From: Brevundimonas albigilva
GTDB lineage: Bacteria; Pseudomonadota; Alphaproteobacteria; Caulobacterales; Caulobacteraceae
DNA: 64,000 nt
Reading direction: 5' to 3'
NCBI RefSeq assembly: GCF_023503965.1
Contig: NZ_CP097298.1
Span: 1,629,001 to 1,693,000 of the forward strand
A program made the position numbers and the translations under genes. The notes under the pieces are model-generated. The model had not been told where the DNA came from and ran no database searches. It worked only from the letters and a program-made list of their open reading frames with translations. Positions 42,282-52,891 of this stretch are shown piece by piece. Within the stretch, counting starts at the first letter, position 1; every line of letters starts with the position of its first letter.

Positions 42282-42312
42282 GGCCTCGTCGTTTGCACGG
42301 CGGGGCCCTTTT
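42282..42312 (+). terminator. Rho-independent terminator after the first fimbrial-like gene
   Basis: GGCCTCGTCG (42282-42291) pairs with CGGCGGGGCC (42298-42307), including two G-U pairs, around the loop TTTGCA. CTTTT follows. Confidence 0.75.
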
Positions 42313-42402
42313 ATCATTTCTGAGTAGAAGCATGAAATTCGCCTACTTGGAGAATGTCTCCAGAATCGTAGCTAACGGCGTTTTTTATTCTTGACCATCT
42401 TG

Positions 42403-42417
42403 TTAACACGGCGTTAA
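42403..42417. promoter_or_regulatory. CtrA binding box upstream of the major pilin-like gene
   Basis: TTAA-CACGGCG-TTAA has the exact CtrA spacing, with G instead of C after the second half. It lies 76 bases before the pilin start and is the second such box in this cluster. Confidence 0.65.
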
Positions 42418-42492
42418 GTCCGCCTCGATCGAGCGGGGAGGGCTTCCACCTCGGTCGACGACTTTGCGAAACCCTCGCTTGGAGAGACCCAC

Positions 42493-43284
42493 ATGAAGAC
42501 CATCAACCTGCTGGCCGGCGTCGCCGCCGTCGCCATGATCACCACGGCCGGCTCCGCTTCGGCCGAAGTCATCAACCGCGGCCAATGGATCAACAATTAC
42601 ACTGTTGGCGGCGTCGTCGTTCCGGGCCTTCTGCATCGTGACGCGCCGAGCCTTCTCGGCGGCAGCTCGAGCGCAAACTGGAACCGCGCAACCGACGGAA
42701 GCGCGAGCGAATCGGCTTGGCACGCTGTCGGCGCCTCGGTTAACGACATCGGCGACGCCAAAGGTTCGGACGGTGCGACCTTCACCCTGGAAGGCACCGT
42801 GTCCACGGACTGCGCCTACTACTCGGGCAACAACAACACCGAGACCTTCGACTTCGGTCAGCTCGGCATCTACGCCGGCGACGAAACCGGCCCGGCCGCG
42901 GCCTTCACCATGGTCGCCCCGGCGGTCCTGTCGATCCAGACCAACCTGGCCGGCTGCAACACCAACAACAGCGTGACCCTGTCGCGCACCTCGGTGGACC
43001 TGCAGAACGGCAACTCGTCGGGATTCAACCAGGATGTGTTCCAAGACACCCTGCCCTACAGCGTGACCGCTCGCTACACCGGTTCGGCGTACAACACCGG
43101 CAACGGCGGCGCCGGCATTCCCCGTCAACTGGTTCTGGCAGCCGGCGCCGTGAACCCGGCGACCGAGAACAACGGTGCCTGGAAGTCGCCGATGAGCTTG
43201 GACGTCCTGATCCCGGTCACCGCCAAGGCCCTGCTGGCTGGCGAATACACCGGCCAGTTCACTCTGGAAATCAAGGCCATCTAA
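42493..43284 (+). CDS. Major fimbrial subunit-like protein
   Basis: The 263-residue protein has a signal peptide (MKTINLLAGVAAVAMITTAG, cleavage after SASA). The mature part is Asn-, Gly-, Ser- and Thr-rich, with LEGTVSTDCAYYSG and NNNTETFDFGQLGIYAGDET, a paired cysteine in LAGCNTNNSVTL, and the closing LLAGEYTGQFTLEIKAI. This fits a pilin-type immunoglobulin-like fold. Codon use and composition suggest high expression. A hairpin then the chaperone gene follow, the usual order. Confidence 0.78.
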   Translation: MKTINLLAGVAAVAMITTAGSASAEVINRGQWINNYTVGGVVVPGLLHRDAPSLLGGSSSANWNRATDGSASESAWHAVGASVNDIGDAKGSDGATFTLEGTVSTDCAYYSGNNNTETFDFGQLGIYAGDETGPAAAFTMVAPAVLSIQTNLAGCNTNNSVTLSRTSVDLQNGNSSGFNQDVFQDTLPYSVTARYTGSAYNTGNGGAGIPRQLVLAAGAVNPATENNGAWKSPMSLDVLIPVTAKALLAGEYTGQFTLEIKAI

Positions 43285-43307
43285 GCCTCGCGCTTCAGAG
43301 ACGCTTC

Positions 43308-43340
43308 ACGGCGGGGGCGCAAACCTTTGCGTCCCCCCGT
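43308..43340 (+). terminator. Hairpin between pilin and chaperone genes
   Basis: The arms ACGG-GGGGG-GCAAA (43308-43323) and TTTGC-CCCCC-CGT (43326-43340) pair with small bulges. No strong U-tract follows. Such hairpins often let only part of the transcripts continue, keeping subunit levels above chaperone and usher. Confidence 0.5.
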
Positions 43341-43456
43341 TACGTTTCGGTGACCACTTCACGTGCAAGATAACGTTGGACGGCGACGCGGGGGAACGCG
43401 GCGGTCGTCCCATAAGATTTCAGCGTCGCTCGAGCAGCACGCGTGGGGGATGTAGA

Positions 43457-44305
43457 ATGCTTCGGGAACTCCTGACGCCGGAATTGCGCCGAACGGCCGT
43501 CGTGGCCGCCGGCCTGGTCGCGGGCCTGGCCGCCGTCTCGGCCGCCTGGGCCATGCGCGTCTCGCCCATGGTGGCGGAGCTGACGACCAGCGGCGCCGGA
43601 TCGGCCGCCCGCATCGAGGTCGGCAACATCGGCGCGGCCGCCATGCCGTTCGAGACCCGCATCACCCGCATCGACTATGACGCGGACGGCAACCTGGTCG
43701 AGACCGACCAGGACGAGGATTTCCTGGTCTTCCCGCCGCAGGGCCTGGTGCCCGTCAACGGCCGCCAGGTCGTGCGGGTCCAGTGGGTCGGCGAGGGCGA
43801 ACTGGACACCTCGCGCGCCTACTACCTCGCGGTTCGACAGCTCCCGGTCCAGACCGATGTCAACGCCCAGCCCGAAAGCGGCGGGGCCATCTCCGTCTCG
43901 GTGCTCTACACCATGAAGGCGCTGATCGTGGTGGCGCCGCCGGGGGCCAAGGCCGACGTCAAGGTCGAGTCGGTCACGCCCATCATGGTCGAGGCGCCCG
44001 CGCCGCAGATCGATCCGTCCCTGGCTGGCGAAGGCCCGCCGCCGACCCCGCCCGCGACGCCGGGCGTCGAGGTCACCGTCACCAACAGCGGCAAGCGCTA
44101 CGCCCTGATGAGCGGCGCGACCTGGGTCATCGAGGGCACTCAGACCGACGGCCAGCCGTTCCGCAAGGAAATGACCGGCCAGGACGTGGGCGCCGCCGTC
44201 GGCGTCGGCTACCTGGCGCCCGCGGGCGGCAAGCGCACCTTCAAGCTGCCGCTGGGCGTCGCCCTGGATCCCGACAAGCCCATCTCGGTCCGGTTCACGC
44301 GATGA
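43457..44305 (+). CDS. Periplasmic fimbrial chaperone (PapD-like)
   Basis: The 282-residue protein has a long N-terminal signal region (VVAAGLVAGLAAVSAAWAM). It then has the two-domain chaperone pattern: RVSPMVAELTTSGAGSAARI for the first strand, FLVFPPQGLVPVNGRQVVRV for the subunit-binding edge, and RAYYLAVRQLPVQTD. The second domain ends ISVRFTR. It holds subunits in the periplasm and passes them to the usher. Its stop overlaps the usher ATG. Confidence 0.88.
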   Translation: MLRELLTPELRRTAVVAAGLVAGLAAVSAAWAMRVSPMVAELTTSGAGSAARIEVGNIGAAAMPFETRITRIDYDADGNLVETDQDEDFLVFPPQGLVPVNGRQVVRVQWVGEGELDTSRAYYLAVRQLPVQTDVNAQPESGGAISVSVLYTMKALIVVAPPGAKADVKVESVTPIMVEAPAPQIDPSLAGEGPPPTPPATPGVEVTVTNSGKRYALMSGATWVIEGTQTDGQPFRKEMTGQDVGAAVGVGYLAPAGGKRTFKLPLGVALDPDKPISVRFTR

Positions 44306-47029
44306 ACGGGCTGGGGGGCACCGTTAGCGCACTGGCGCTGGCGACGACGCTGGCGTCCATCCCCGACCAGGCCGCGCTCGCGGCCGTGCGCGCCGCGACC
44401 CAGGCCTATGGCGAGGCGTCGCAGACCGCCGAAGAGGTCGTGGCCGCCCTGAACCGCGCCGCGGCCGAAGACGCCGCCGCCGCGATGGCGGCCCTCTCCG
44501 CACGGCCCGAGCCGGCCGCGCCGGCCGCGCCGGCCGAGACCGTTTCCGACGCCGCCAGGCCGCCGGAGGATGCGCCGGACCCCGCGCCCGCGCCCGTCGT
44601 CGCGGCGGCCGCCCCCGCCGCCGACCCCTCGGGAACGCCGTGACATCAACCCCTACGACCGCGACATCCCCATGACGGTGCCGCTGAACTTCAACAGCCG
44701 CGTGCTGGGGGAGCTTCCGGTCCTGCTGACCCGCGACGACCGCTTCATGGTCGACTCCGAGGGGTTCACCACGCTGATCAATCCCCTGCTGACGCCCGAG
44801 GCCCAGGCCGAACTGGCGGCGTCGCTGGCGGGAACGACATCCTTCGCTTCCGAGGAGATCAACTCGGCCGGCATCAGCCTGGACTACGATCCCGAACAGC
44901 TGGCCGTGCTGGTCCTGCGGATCGACCCGGCCAAGCGGTCGGTGGAATCCCTGTTCCAGGGCGGCCGGCCCGAAGAGCCCGGCATGGCGCCGGAGCGTTT
45001 CAGCGCCTACCTCAACAGCAACATCGTCGTGCAGCGTCGCGAGTCCACCGGGGACGTGACGACGCCCAGCGTCTATCTGAACGGCGCCGTCCGCTTCGGA
45101 AACGTGGTGTTCGAGACGGACGTCCAGGGCCAGGAGAACCTGTTCACCGGCGACTACGAGGTCGATCGCCGCTACGCGCGCTTCGTGTACGACCAGCCCG
45201 AGGCCTATCGGCGCTGGTTCGCGGGCGACCTCGATCCGGAAATCCGCGGCCGTCAGGGCTTCGCCGAACTGGGCGGCGTCGGCGTGCTGCGCCAGAAGCA
45301 GCGGTTCGAACCGTTCCGCAACAACGTGCTGTCGGGCGGCCGCCAGTTCGTGCTGCAGGAATCCTCGACGGTGAGGGTGTTCCGCAACGGCGTGTTCGTG
45401 CGCGAATTCCGTCTGGATCCGGGCCAGTACGACGTGTCCAACCTGCCGCTCGACGTCGGCAGCAACGATCTCCAGCTCGAGATCCAGAACGATTCCGGCC
45501 GGATCGGGAACATCAACTACCGCGCCTATCTCGACACCATCGACCTTGAGCCCGGCGACTACGACTATGGCGCCTACGTCGGCGTGGTCAGCGAGCTGGG
45601 CATCGGTTCGCCCGACTACGGCGACGGCGAACTGGCCTTCACCGGCTTCTATCGCAAGGCCTTCCTCGACCGGCCGGCGATCGGGGTCGGGCTCCAGGCC
45701 TCGGCCGACGTTCAGAACGTCACCGGCCAGACCCGTTTCATCCTGCCCGGCGGCTCGCGCCTGCAGTTCGACGGCTCGGTCAGCAACGCCGATCGCGGCG
45801 TGGGCTATGCGGCGGCCGTGTCGTACGACTTCCTGGTCGACTTCGGCGACAAGGCCGACAGCTTCACGCTGCTGGCCGACTACACCTCGGAAGACTACGC
45901 CACCCTGGGCAACGCCTTCGGCGACAACACCACCTCCCTGGCGCTGAGCGCCAGCTACGCGCACCAGTTCACCAACGAATGGTTCGCCAACGTCAGCACG
46001 TCCTACCGGATGAGCCGCAGCGACTTCATCGACGACAGCTACGCCATTTCCGCCACGTCGAACTACCGGTTCACGCGCGAATGGACGCTGCAGGTCGGCG
46101 CCGAATACATCAGCTACGGCGCGCCCGACGGCTTCACCAACCGCGACGGCTTCGGCGTCACCGCCGCGCTGGTATGGCAGGGGGCGTTCGGCCGTCGCGC
46201 CGAGGCCCGCTACGCCTCGGCGCGCGATTCCGGCAGCGTCCGGTTCCAGCAGGCCAGCGAGAACCGCGTCGGCGCCTTCGGCTACGCCCTGGCCTCGACC
46301 TACGACGACGGAGCCGGCTCGGTGTCCGGCCAGGCCGACTATATCGCCAACCGCTTCGACGCCAGCCTGTCGCACACGGCCTTCGGCCGCAGCTTCGACG
46401 ACATCACCGAGGAGCAGGTCACCAGCCTTCGGATCGGCTCGTCCATCGCCACCACCGGCGGCAAGGTCGCCATCGGGCGCAACATCTTCGACAGCTTCGC
46501 CATCGTCTATCCGCACGAGAGCCTGGAAGATTCGCCGGTGATCGTCGGCGACAATCTGCAGGGGGTCTATCAGGCCCGCAGCGGCGCCCTTGGCCCGGCG
46601 CTGGCCGGCCGGCTGACCTCCTACGTCAACCAGTCGATCCGCTACGACGCCCTGGACCCGCCGCGCGGCTACAACATCGGCGACGGCATCGCCCGGGTGC
46701 GGCCGGCCTACAAGAGCGGCTACGCCATCCAGGTCGGCAGCGCCAAGTTCGTCAGCGCCCTGGGCCGGCTGGTCGGCAACGCCGACCGTCCTGTGGCCCT
46801 GATGTCCGGCCGCGTGCGGCCCGTCGACGATCTGACGGCCGAGCCCGAACTGTTCTTCACCAACTCGGTGGGCCGTTTCGCCGTGCAGAACCTGGAGCCG
46901 GGCAAGCGCTACCGCGTCGAGCTGTTCTCCAGCCCGGTCCGGGGTTTCGAATTCACCGTGCCCGAAGACAACGAGGGCCTGCTCGACCTCCAGGTCGTGA
47001 ACGTGCCGCTCGACGTACCCGAAGACTGA
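44302..47029 (+). CDS. Outer-membrane fimbrial usher, one apparent frameshift
   Basis: ATG 44302 overlaps the chaperone stop. The first 112 residues are Ala/Pro-rich (VRAATQAYGEASQTAEEVVA) and end at a false stop near 44642; a small shift joins them to INPYDRDIPMTVPLNFNSRV. The rest has usher features: SVYLNGAVRFGNVVFETD, a plug-like region with FRNGVFVREFRLDPGQYDVS, and many amphipathic beta-strands. A C-terminal soluble domain closes it (GKRYRVELFSSPVRGFEF). Total about 908 residues. It forms the pore for fimbrial assembly. Confidence 0.88.
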
Positions 47030-47057
47030 AGCCCCATGACAAGCCCAGGAGGCTGAA

Positions 47058-47987
47058 ATGTCCCGTATCCGTATCTCCGCCCTGATGACGGCCGCCGCCG
47101 CGGCGGCGGCGACTCTGCTGGGCGCCGCGTCGGCCCAGGCCCAGACTTCGGCCCAGACCGACGGCTGCCGTCTGATCATCGAATCCGGCGCCGACAACTG
47201 GACCATGCGGTACGATCCCTTCCAGCAGGACGCCGTGGTCCAGGAATTCGACGTCGCCGTGGTCAATCAGGGGCCGGGTCCCTGCGCCGCCGTCAGCCGG
47301 GTGGAGCTGCGCGGCGAGCAGTTCGGCCTGGCGCACGAGGCCGGCGGCGCCCAGCGCATGGCCTACGCCCTCGTCGACGAACGTGGCGGGACGGACGTGA
47401 CCCCTCGCGCGGGCCAGAGCGCGCGCCGCGTCGGCGTGCGCCCGCTGAACCTGGCCCCGGGCGAGCGCGGCCTGGTGCGCTTCTCCTTCACCGCCGCCCC
47501 GTCCGAAACCCTGTCGGCCGGTCTCTATTCCCAGAACGCCTTCATCAGCCTGGAGACGCCCGAGGGCCAGACCCTGGCCGAAAAGCCGGTCACCCTCAGC
47601 ATCGAGGTGCCCTCGGCCGCCGTCATGGGCCTGAAGGGCGAGTTCCGGCGGACCGGCGGCACGGCCACCATCGACCTGGGCGAACTGACGCAAGGGGTGC
47701 GCCCGCTGCGCACCACCCTCTATGTGCTCAGCACCGCCGGCTACAGCGTCTCGGTCTCGTCCGAGAACCGCGGCCGCCTGCGCCAGGGCGCCAGCGAATG
47801 GTACGTGCCCTACGCCCTGGCCCTGGGCGATCGCGACATGGACCTGGGCCGCGGCGGTCGGCTGGACGTGGTGTCGCGCCGGGCCCGGCTGGACGACTAT
47901 CCCCTGACCATCAGCGTGGGCTCGGTCGCGGGCAAGCGCGCCGGCGACTATTCCGACATCCTGACCTTCACCGTCGCCGCTCTCTGA
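47058..47987 (+). CDS. Fimbrial tip/adhesin-like secreted protein
   Basis: The 309-residue protein has a signal peptide ending SAQAQT. The first half resembles a chaperone-like or adhesin domain (RLIIESGADNWTMRYDPFQQ, RVELRGEQFGLAHEAGGAQR). The second half is pilin-like and ends RAGDYSDILTFTVAAL, the donor-strand pattern seen in the other subunits. Two domains and last position in the operon suggest a tip adhesin, which is inference. A strong terminator follows. Confidence 0.7.
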   Translation: MSRIRISALMTAAAAAAATLLGAASAQAQTSAQTDGCRLIIESGADNWTMRYDPFQQDAVVQEFDVAVVNQGPGPCAAVSRVELRGEQFGLAHEAGGAQRMAYALVDERGGTDVTPRAGQSARRVGVRPLNLAPGERGLVRFSFTAAPSETLSAGLYSQNAFISLETPEGQTLAEKPVTLSIEVPSAAVMGLKGEFRRTGGTATIDLGELTQGVRPLRTTLYVLSTAGYSVSVSSENRGRLRQGASEWYVPYALALGDRDMDLGRGGRLDVVSRRARLDDYPLTISVGSVAGKRAGDYSDILTFTVAAL

Positions 47988-48008
47988 GGCGCGCGGGCTG
48001 AAACGCGA

Positions 48009-48039
48009 AAGGGGCGGGCCGCCGCGCGACCCGCCCCTT
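48009..48039. terminator. Bidirectional terminator after the fimbrial operon
   Basis: AAGGGGCGGG (48009-48018) pairs with CCCGCCCCTT (48030-48039). It lies between two convergent genes and can serve both strands. Confidence 0.8.
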
Positions 48040-48063
48040 CAAGGCGTCTGGCTGTCGATCGGA

Positions 48064-48486
48064 TCAGATCGGCTGGATCGTCAGCGCCAGGATCAGCGGC
48101 TGCTCCAACTCCACCTCGTTGAAGCGGTAGGACACCGAGCGGATGGTGGCGATGCTGGAGCGGCGCAGCACCTGCCCGCCCGACTTGTCCAGGTCCAGGA
48201 TCCGGTCGCCATAGAACATGGTCGCCTTCTCGGTGGGCGACAGGGGGCGGTACTGGGCCGAGACGGTGAAGCCGCCGGGGCTGTTGCAGGCCTCGACCAC
48301 TTCGCCGGACCGGCCGCTCTCGGCCATCACCGGCGACGTGGGCTTCACCCAGCAGGCCACCGGCACGGTGGCGCGAAGACGATAGGTGCCGCCGGCGGTG
48401 GACCCGGCCAGGGCCGGCGCGGCGGCGGCGAACAGGCCCAGGCCGAGCGTGGCGGCGGCAAGGGCGCGAAGGACGCGGTGGGTCAT
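48064..48486 (-). CDS. Convergent pilin-like secreted protein
   Basis: The 140-residue protein has a signal peptide ending APALAGS. The mature part has YRLRATVPVACWVKPTSP, VVEACNSPGGFTVSAQYRPL and the ending QPLILALTIQPI, a beta-rich pattern with two cysteines spaced as in small fimbrial subunits. It is on the opposite strand to the fimbrial operon, with its own promoter, so it may be a separately controlled minor subunit. Function is inferred from location and pattern. Confidence 0.65.
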   Translation of the reverse strand: MTHRVLRALAAATLGLGLFAAAAPALAGSTAGGTYRLRATVPVACWVKPTSPVMAESGRSGEVVEACNSPGGFTVSAQYRPLSPTEKATMFYGDRILDLDKSGGQVLRRSSIATIRSVSYRFNEVELEQPLILALTIQPI

Positions 48487-48617
48487 CGGTGGTTCCGATC
48501 TGCTCGTTGCAGACCGACCCTAGCCCGGCGCCTCTTAAGGTCCGGCGAGCGAACAGGGCTAACCGGGGCTTGAGGACCATGCTTACCGGGCGGTGAACCG
48601 CGCCGGCCTGCGTTTCC

Positions 48618-49052
48618 CTATTCCGCCCTCAGGTTTTCCACCACCGCCCGCAGCTTGTCCGGCAGGGGCTTGGGCCGGCGGGTCTCGGCGTCGACATAGA
48701 CGTGGACGAAATGGCCGATCGCCGCCGGGACCGCCGTCCCGCGCCGGAACACGGCGAACCCATAGCGCACGCTGGAGGTGCCGATCTGGTCGACCTTGAT
48801 CCCCACCTCGATCACATCGGGGAACTTCAGCGCCGAGGCGTACCGGCAGCCGCTGTCGACCACCAGGCCGATGGACTCGTCCAGGGCGTCGGCGATCAGC
48901 AGGTGGGCGTTCACCGCCGAATCCACGAACTCGTAGAATTTGGCGTTGTTGATGTGCCCGTACTGGTCGTTGTCGGCCCAGCGGGTCGAGACCATGTGGA
49001 AGGCCCGATAGGTGGCGCGGTCGGCCAGGGGGCCTTCGTCTCTCTTCGGCAT
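48618..49052 (-). CDS. Acyl-CoA thioesterase, hot-dog fold
   Basis: The 144-residue protein has the 4-hydroxybenzoyl-CoA thioesterase-like signature STRWADNDQYGHINNAKFYE, where the Asp is catalytic, and GCRYASALKFPDVIEVGIKV. The ending PLPDKLRAVVENL is typical of alphaproteobacterial members. ATG 49052 is preferred because upstream in-frame sequence is not conserved-looking. Substrate chain length is unknown. Confidence 0.87.
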   Translation of the reverse strand: MPKRDEGPLADRATYRAFHMVSTRWADNDQYGHINNAKFYEFVDSAVNAHLLIADALDESIGLVVDSGCRYASALKFPDVIEVGIKVDQIGTSSVRYGFAVFRRGTAVPAAIGHFVHVYVDAETRRPKPLPDKLRAVVENLRAE

Positions 49053-49174
49053 TCGCTTCTCCCTTGCGGCGCCGGCGCCTTTCGGCGGCGCTCTCGTCCG
49101 TTCCGCGACGCTCGGGCTTGGACGACGCGACGTCAAGCGCCTATCGAATGACGATCGATGACGAAGGCTTGACC

Positions 49175-50305
49175 ATGCCGCAGCAGACCCGCGCCGCCGT
49201 CCTGTCCGCCATGAAGGCGGCCCCGCCCTACGCCGACAGCCGCCCCCTGGCGGTCCAGACCGTCTCGCTGGAGCCGCCCGGCCGCGGCGAGGTCCAAGTG
49301 GCCATACGCGCGGCGGGCCTGTGCCATTCGGACCTGTCGGTCATCAACGGCGACCGGCCGCGCCCCCTGCCGATGGCCCTGGGCCACGAGGCCGCCGGCG
49401 TGGTCGAGGCGCTGGGCCCCGGCGTCGAGGACCTGGAGATCGGCGACCATGTGGTCATGGTCTTCATGCCGTCCTGCGGCCATTGCGACCCCTGCGCCGG
49501 CGGCCGCCCCGCCCTGTGCGAGCCCGGCGCCGCCGCCAACGGCCGGGGCGAACTGTTGGGCGGCGGCCGGCGCCTGTTCCGCGAGGGCCGGGCCCTGAAC
49601 CACCACCTGGGCTGTTCCGCCTTCGCCCAGCGCGCCGTGGTCTCGCGCCGGTCGCTGGTGCGCATCGACCCGGACCTGCCGTTCGAGATCGCGGCCCTGT
49701 TCGGTTGCGCCGTGCTGACGGGCGTGGGCGCGGTGGTGAACACCGCCGGCGTCAAGGCGGGCCAGTCGGTGGTCGTGGTCGGCCTGGGCGGCGTCGGCCT
49801 GGCCAGCGTCCTGGGCGCCCTGGCCTGCGGCGCCGCGCCCGTCGTCGCCGTGGACCTGTCGGAGGACAAGCTGGCGCTCGCCCGCTCGCTCGGCCCGGTC
49901 CGCACCGTCAACGCCGCCGACCCCGACGCGGTCGAGCAGGTCCGCGCCCTGACGAACGGCGGCGCCGACGTCGCCTTCGAGATGGCCGGCTCGGTCCGCG
50001 CCCTGGAGGCGGCCTGGACCATGACCCGGCGCGGCGGAACCACCGTCACCGCCGGCCTGCCCCCGCCCGACGCCGCCCTGGCCGTCAACGTCGTCTCCCT
50101 GGTCGGCGAGGAGCGCACCCTGAAGGGCTCCTACATCGGGACCTGCGTCCCCAGCCGCGACATCCCCCGCTACGTCGCCCTGTACCGCGACGGCCGCCTG
50201 CCGGTCGATCGCCTGCTCAGCGGCGTCATCGCGCTGGACGACATCAACGCCGGCTTCGACCGCCTTAACGCCGGCGAGGTGGTCCGCCTGGTGGTCCGGC
50301 CCTGA
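49175..50305 (+). CDS. Zinc-dependent alcohol dehydrogenase
   Basis: The 376-residue medium-chain dehydrogenase has the catalytic zinc region GLCHSDLSVINGD and GHEAAGVVEALGPG, the structural zinc cysteines CGHCDPCAGGRPALCE, and the NAD-binding VVVGLGGVGLASVLGA. The ending VIALDDINAGFDRLNAGEVV is typical of class III-like enzymes. ATG 49175 is preferred to 49148 because GAAGG lies 7 bases before it. Substrate unknown. Confidence 0.88.
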   Translation: MPQQTRAAVLSAMKAAPPYADSRPLAVQTVSLEPPGRGEVQVAIRAAGLCHSDLSVINGDRPRPLPMALGHEAAGVVEALGPGVEDLEIGDHVVMVFMPSCGHCDPCAGGRPALCEPGAAANGRGELLGGGRRLFREGRALNHHLGCSAFAQRAVVSRRSLVRIDPDLPFEIAALFGCAVLTGVGAVVNTAGVKAGQSVVVVGLGGVGLASVLGALACGAAPVVAVDLSEDKLALARSLGPVRTVNAADPDAVEQVRALTNGGADVAFEMAGSVRALEAAWTMTRRGGTTVTAGLPPPDAALAVNVVSLVGEERTLKGSYIGTCVPSRDIPRYVALYRDGRLPVDRLLSGVIALDDINAGFDRLNAGEVVRLVVRP

Positions 50306-50308
50306 CGC

Positions 50309-52784
50309 CTATTCCGCCGCCGGCGCCGCCTTCAGGTTCAGGTCCAGCCAGCGGGTCATCTCCCACAGCGTATGGCCGACCGATTCCCGCGCGCGATAGC
50401 CGTGCGCCTCCAGCGGCAGGGTGACATAGCGCGCCGTCGCCCCCAGCCCCTTCAGCGCCGCATAGAAGCGCTCGGTCTGCACCGGATAGGTGCCCGAGTT
50501 GTCGTCCGCCTCGCCGTGGATCAGCAGGATCGGCTCATTGACCTGGTTCGCGTAGGTGAAGGGCGACATCCGCGTATAGATGTCGGTCGCCTCCCAATAG
50601 GTGCGCTGCTCGGCCTGGAAGCCGAACGGCGTCAGGGTGCGGTTATAGGCGCCCGACCGCGCGATGCCGGTGCGGAACAGGTCCGTGTGCGCCAGCAGGT
50701 TCGCCGTCATGAAGGCGCCGTAGCTGTGCCCGCCGATGGCGATCCGGTCGCGGCGGGCCACGCCCATGCCCACCACCGCGTCCACCGCCGCCTGGGCGTC
50801 GGCGGTCAGCTGCTCGACATAGGTGTCGTTCGGCTCGGCCCCGTCCTTGCCGATGATCGGCATGGAGGGATTGTCGAAGATCGCATAGCCCTGGGTCAGC
50901 AGGAACAGGTGACTGGACCCGCTGGGCCGCACGAAGCGGTTCTGCACGTCCACCGTCTGGCCGGCCACGGCCGCGTCGGTGAACTCGGCCGGATAGGCCC
51001 ACATCAGCATCGGCAGCGGCCCGTCGCGGTCCTTGTCGTAGCCGGCCGGCAGATACAACGTGCCCGACAGCTTGACCCCGTCCGGCCGCTCGTAGGTCAC
51101 CAGCTGGCGCGTCGCCTCGGCCAGCTGCGGCGCCGGATCGGGGAAGTCGGTCAGGGCCGTGGTCTGGCCGCTGGCCAGGTCCCGCACCTGGAGATTGGGC
51201 GGGTCCAGCCGCGTCTCGCGCTGGGTCACGACGCGCCGGCCCGCCTCGTCCAGGAAGCCGATCACGAACTCGTAGTCGCCGGGCGCCGAGGTCCACAGCC
51301 GCTCGCTCTGGCCTGTCGCCGGGTCCATCGCCGCCAGGAAGGGGAAGGCGCCCTCGGGCGTCGCGCCCGGCCCGGTCATCAGGATGCGCCCCTGCGGATC
51401 GAACCGCATCACCGGCCGCCCGGCCGCGTTGGGCTCGGTCACCGGCTCGCCCGGATTGTCGTAGCGGGGTAGTTCCGCTCCAGCAGCACCCGGCCCTGGC
51501 CGGGGTTCGACGGATCGACGACGAAGCGCGTCTCGTGCCGGGTGTTGAACCAGGCGCTGTTGACGATGGCCAGGTCGTCGCGGCCCCAGTCGATGCCGGC
51601 GTAGCGCTCCTTCAGGTCGATCAGCGTCGCCGGCGGCGCGTCGAACGGCGCGGCCTGCATCAGGACCCGGTCGCGGAACTCGGCCTCGGTCCTGATGTCG
51701 CCGCCGTCCAGCGCCTCGACCCAGGCCAGGGTCGCGGGGGCGTCGGCGCGCCACTGGACCGAACGCGGCCCCGGCGCCACGGCGTCGAAGGCGGTCGGCA
51801 CGTCGTCGCGCAGCGGCAGGTCGGCGACCCGGCGCACCTCGCGCCCGGTCATGTCCAGCACCGCGATCTCGGTCGGGAACAGGCCCGCCGGCACGGCGTA
51901 GCTATAGGGCCGCTTCAGCGTCTCGGTCAGGATGTAGCGCCCGTCCGGCGACACGGCGACGTCGGCGTGGACGCCGGGCGCGCCGATCGGCCGGGGATCG
52001 CCGCCCAGCGGCGCCAGGGTCAGCTGGCTGGTGAAATAGTGGTCGAACAGCGCCTCGTCGTGGGCGTCCTGCAGCAGGTCCTGATAGGTCCGCGCCGGCG
52101 CCACGCGGCCGGTCGTCTCCTCGATGGTGGGGCCGCGCGGCGTGGGGTCGGCCGCCGGCGCCGGCCCGCGCCCGGCCGGAACCGCCTCGATCAGCAGGCC
52201 CGAGCTGTCGGGCAGCCACTGATAGCCCGCGCCCTGGGTCATGTTGACCGCCACGCCGTTCAGCTTGCGGGCCCGGGCCGCCTGCACGTCCACGACCCAC
52301 AGCTCCAGCGCGGCTGGGCCGTCCATCACCAGCGCCACATGGCGGCCGTCGGGCGAGAAGCGCGCGCCCGTGAACCGGGCCCCGGCCGGCAGCGGCACGG
52401 TCCGCGCCTCGCCCCCGTCCACCGGCTTCAGCGACAGGCCGGTCAGCCAGGCGACCCGGCTCTCGGCCGGCCGTTGTTGTTGCGCGGATTGATGCGATAG
52501 CCCGCCAGCCTCAGCATCGGCTCGGACAGGGCCTTGATCGACGGCAGGTTCGACCGGTCCATCAGCGCCAGCGTCGCGCGGTCCGGGCTCAGCATCGACG
52601 CCGGCGTCGGCCTGGCGTCCAGGATGTCCGCGATCGGCTGCGGCGGCTGCTGATAGACCGATGGGCCGGCCGGCGCCGCCTGGGCCTGCGGAGTCTGGGC
52701 CTGGGCCAGGGCGCCGCTCGCGCTCGAAGCCAGCAACAGGGTCGCCAGCGCCAGGCCGGCCCCGCGAACGTGCGTCGTCATCAT
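50309..52784 (-). CDS. Secreted S9 family prolyl oligopeptidase-type peptidase, two frameshifts
   Basis: The protein starts with a signal peptide (LALATLLLASSASGALAQAQ). It loses frame near 52471 and 51467; joining gives LAGYRINPRNN to the propeller (FTGARFSPDGRHVALVMDG) and ERNYPRYDNPGEP to the catalytic domain. The serine motif is IAIGGHSYGAFMTANLL, the Asp region HGEADDNSGTYPVQ and the His region PLEAHGYRARESVGH. Total about 825 residues. It cuts short peptides in the periplasm. It is convergent with the dehydrogenase, 3 bases away. Confidence 0.9.
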
Positions 52785-52891
52785 CGAATGCCCCTCCAGG
52801 TCAGGGCTCCAGACCTAGCGTCCCGCCGCCCCCGGCGCCAAGCGCTTTCGTCGTTATACTGTAACCGTCCGGCCCGACCCGGCGCCGCTCG

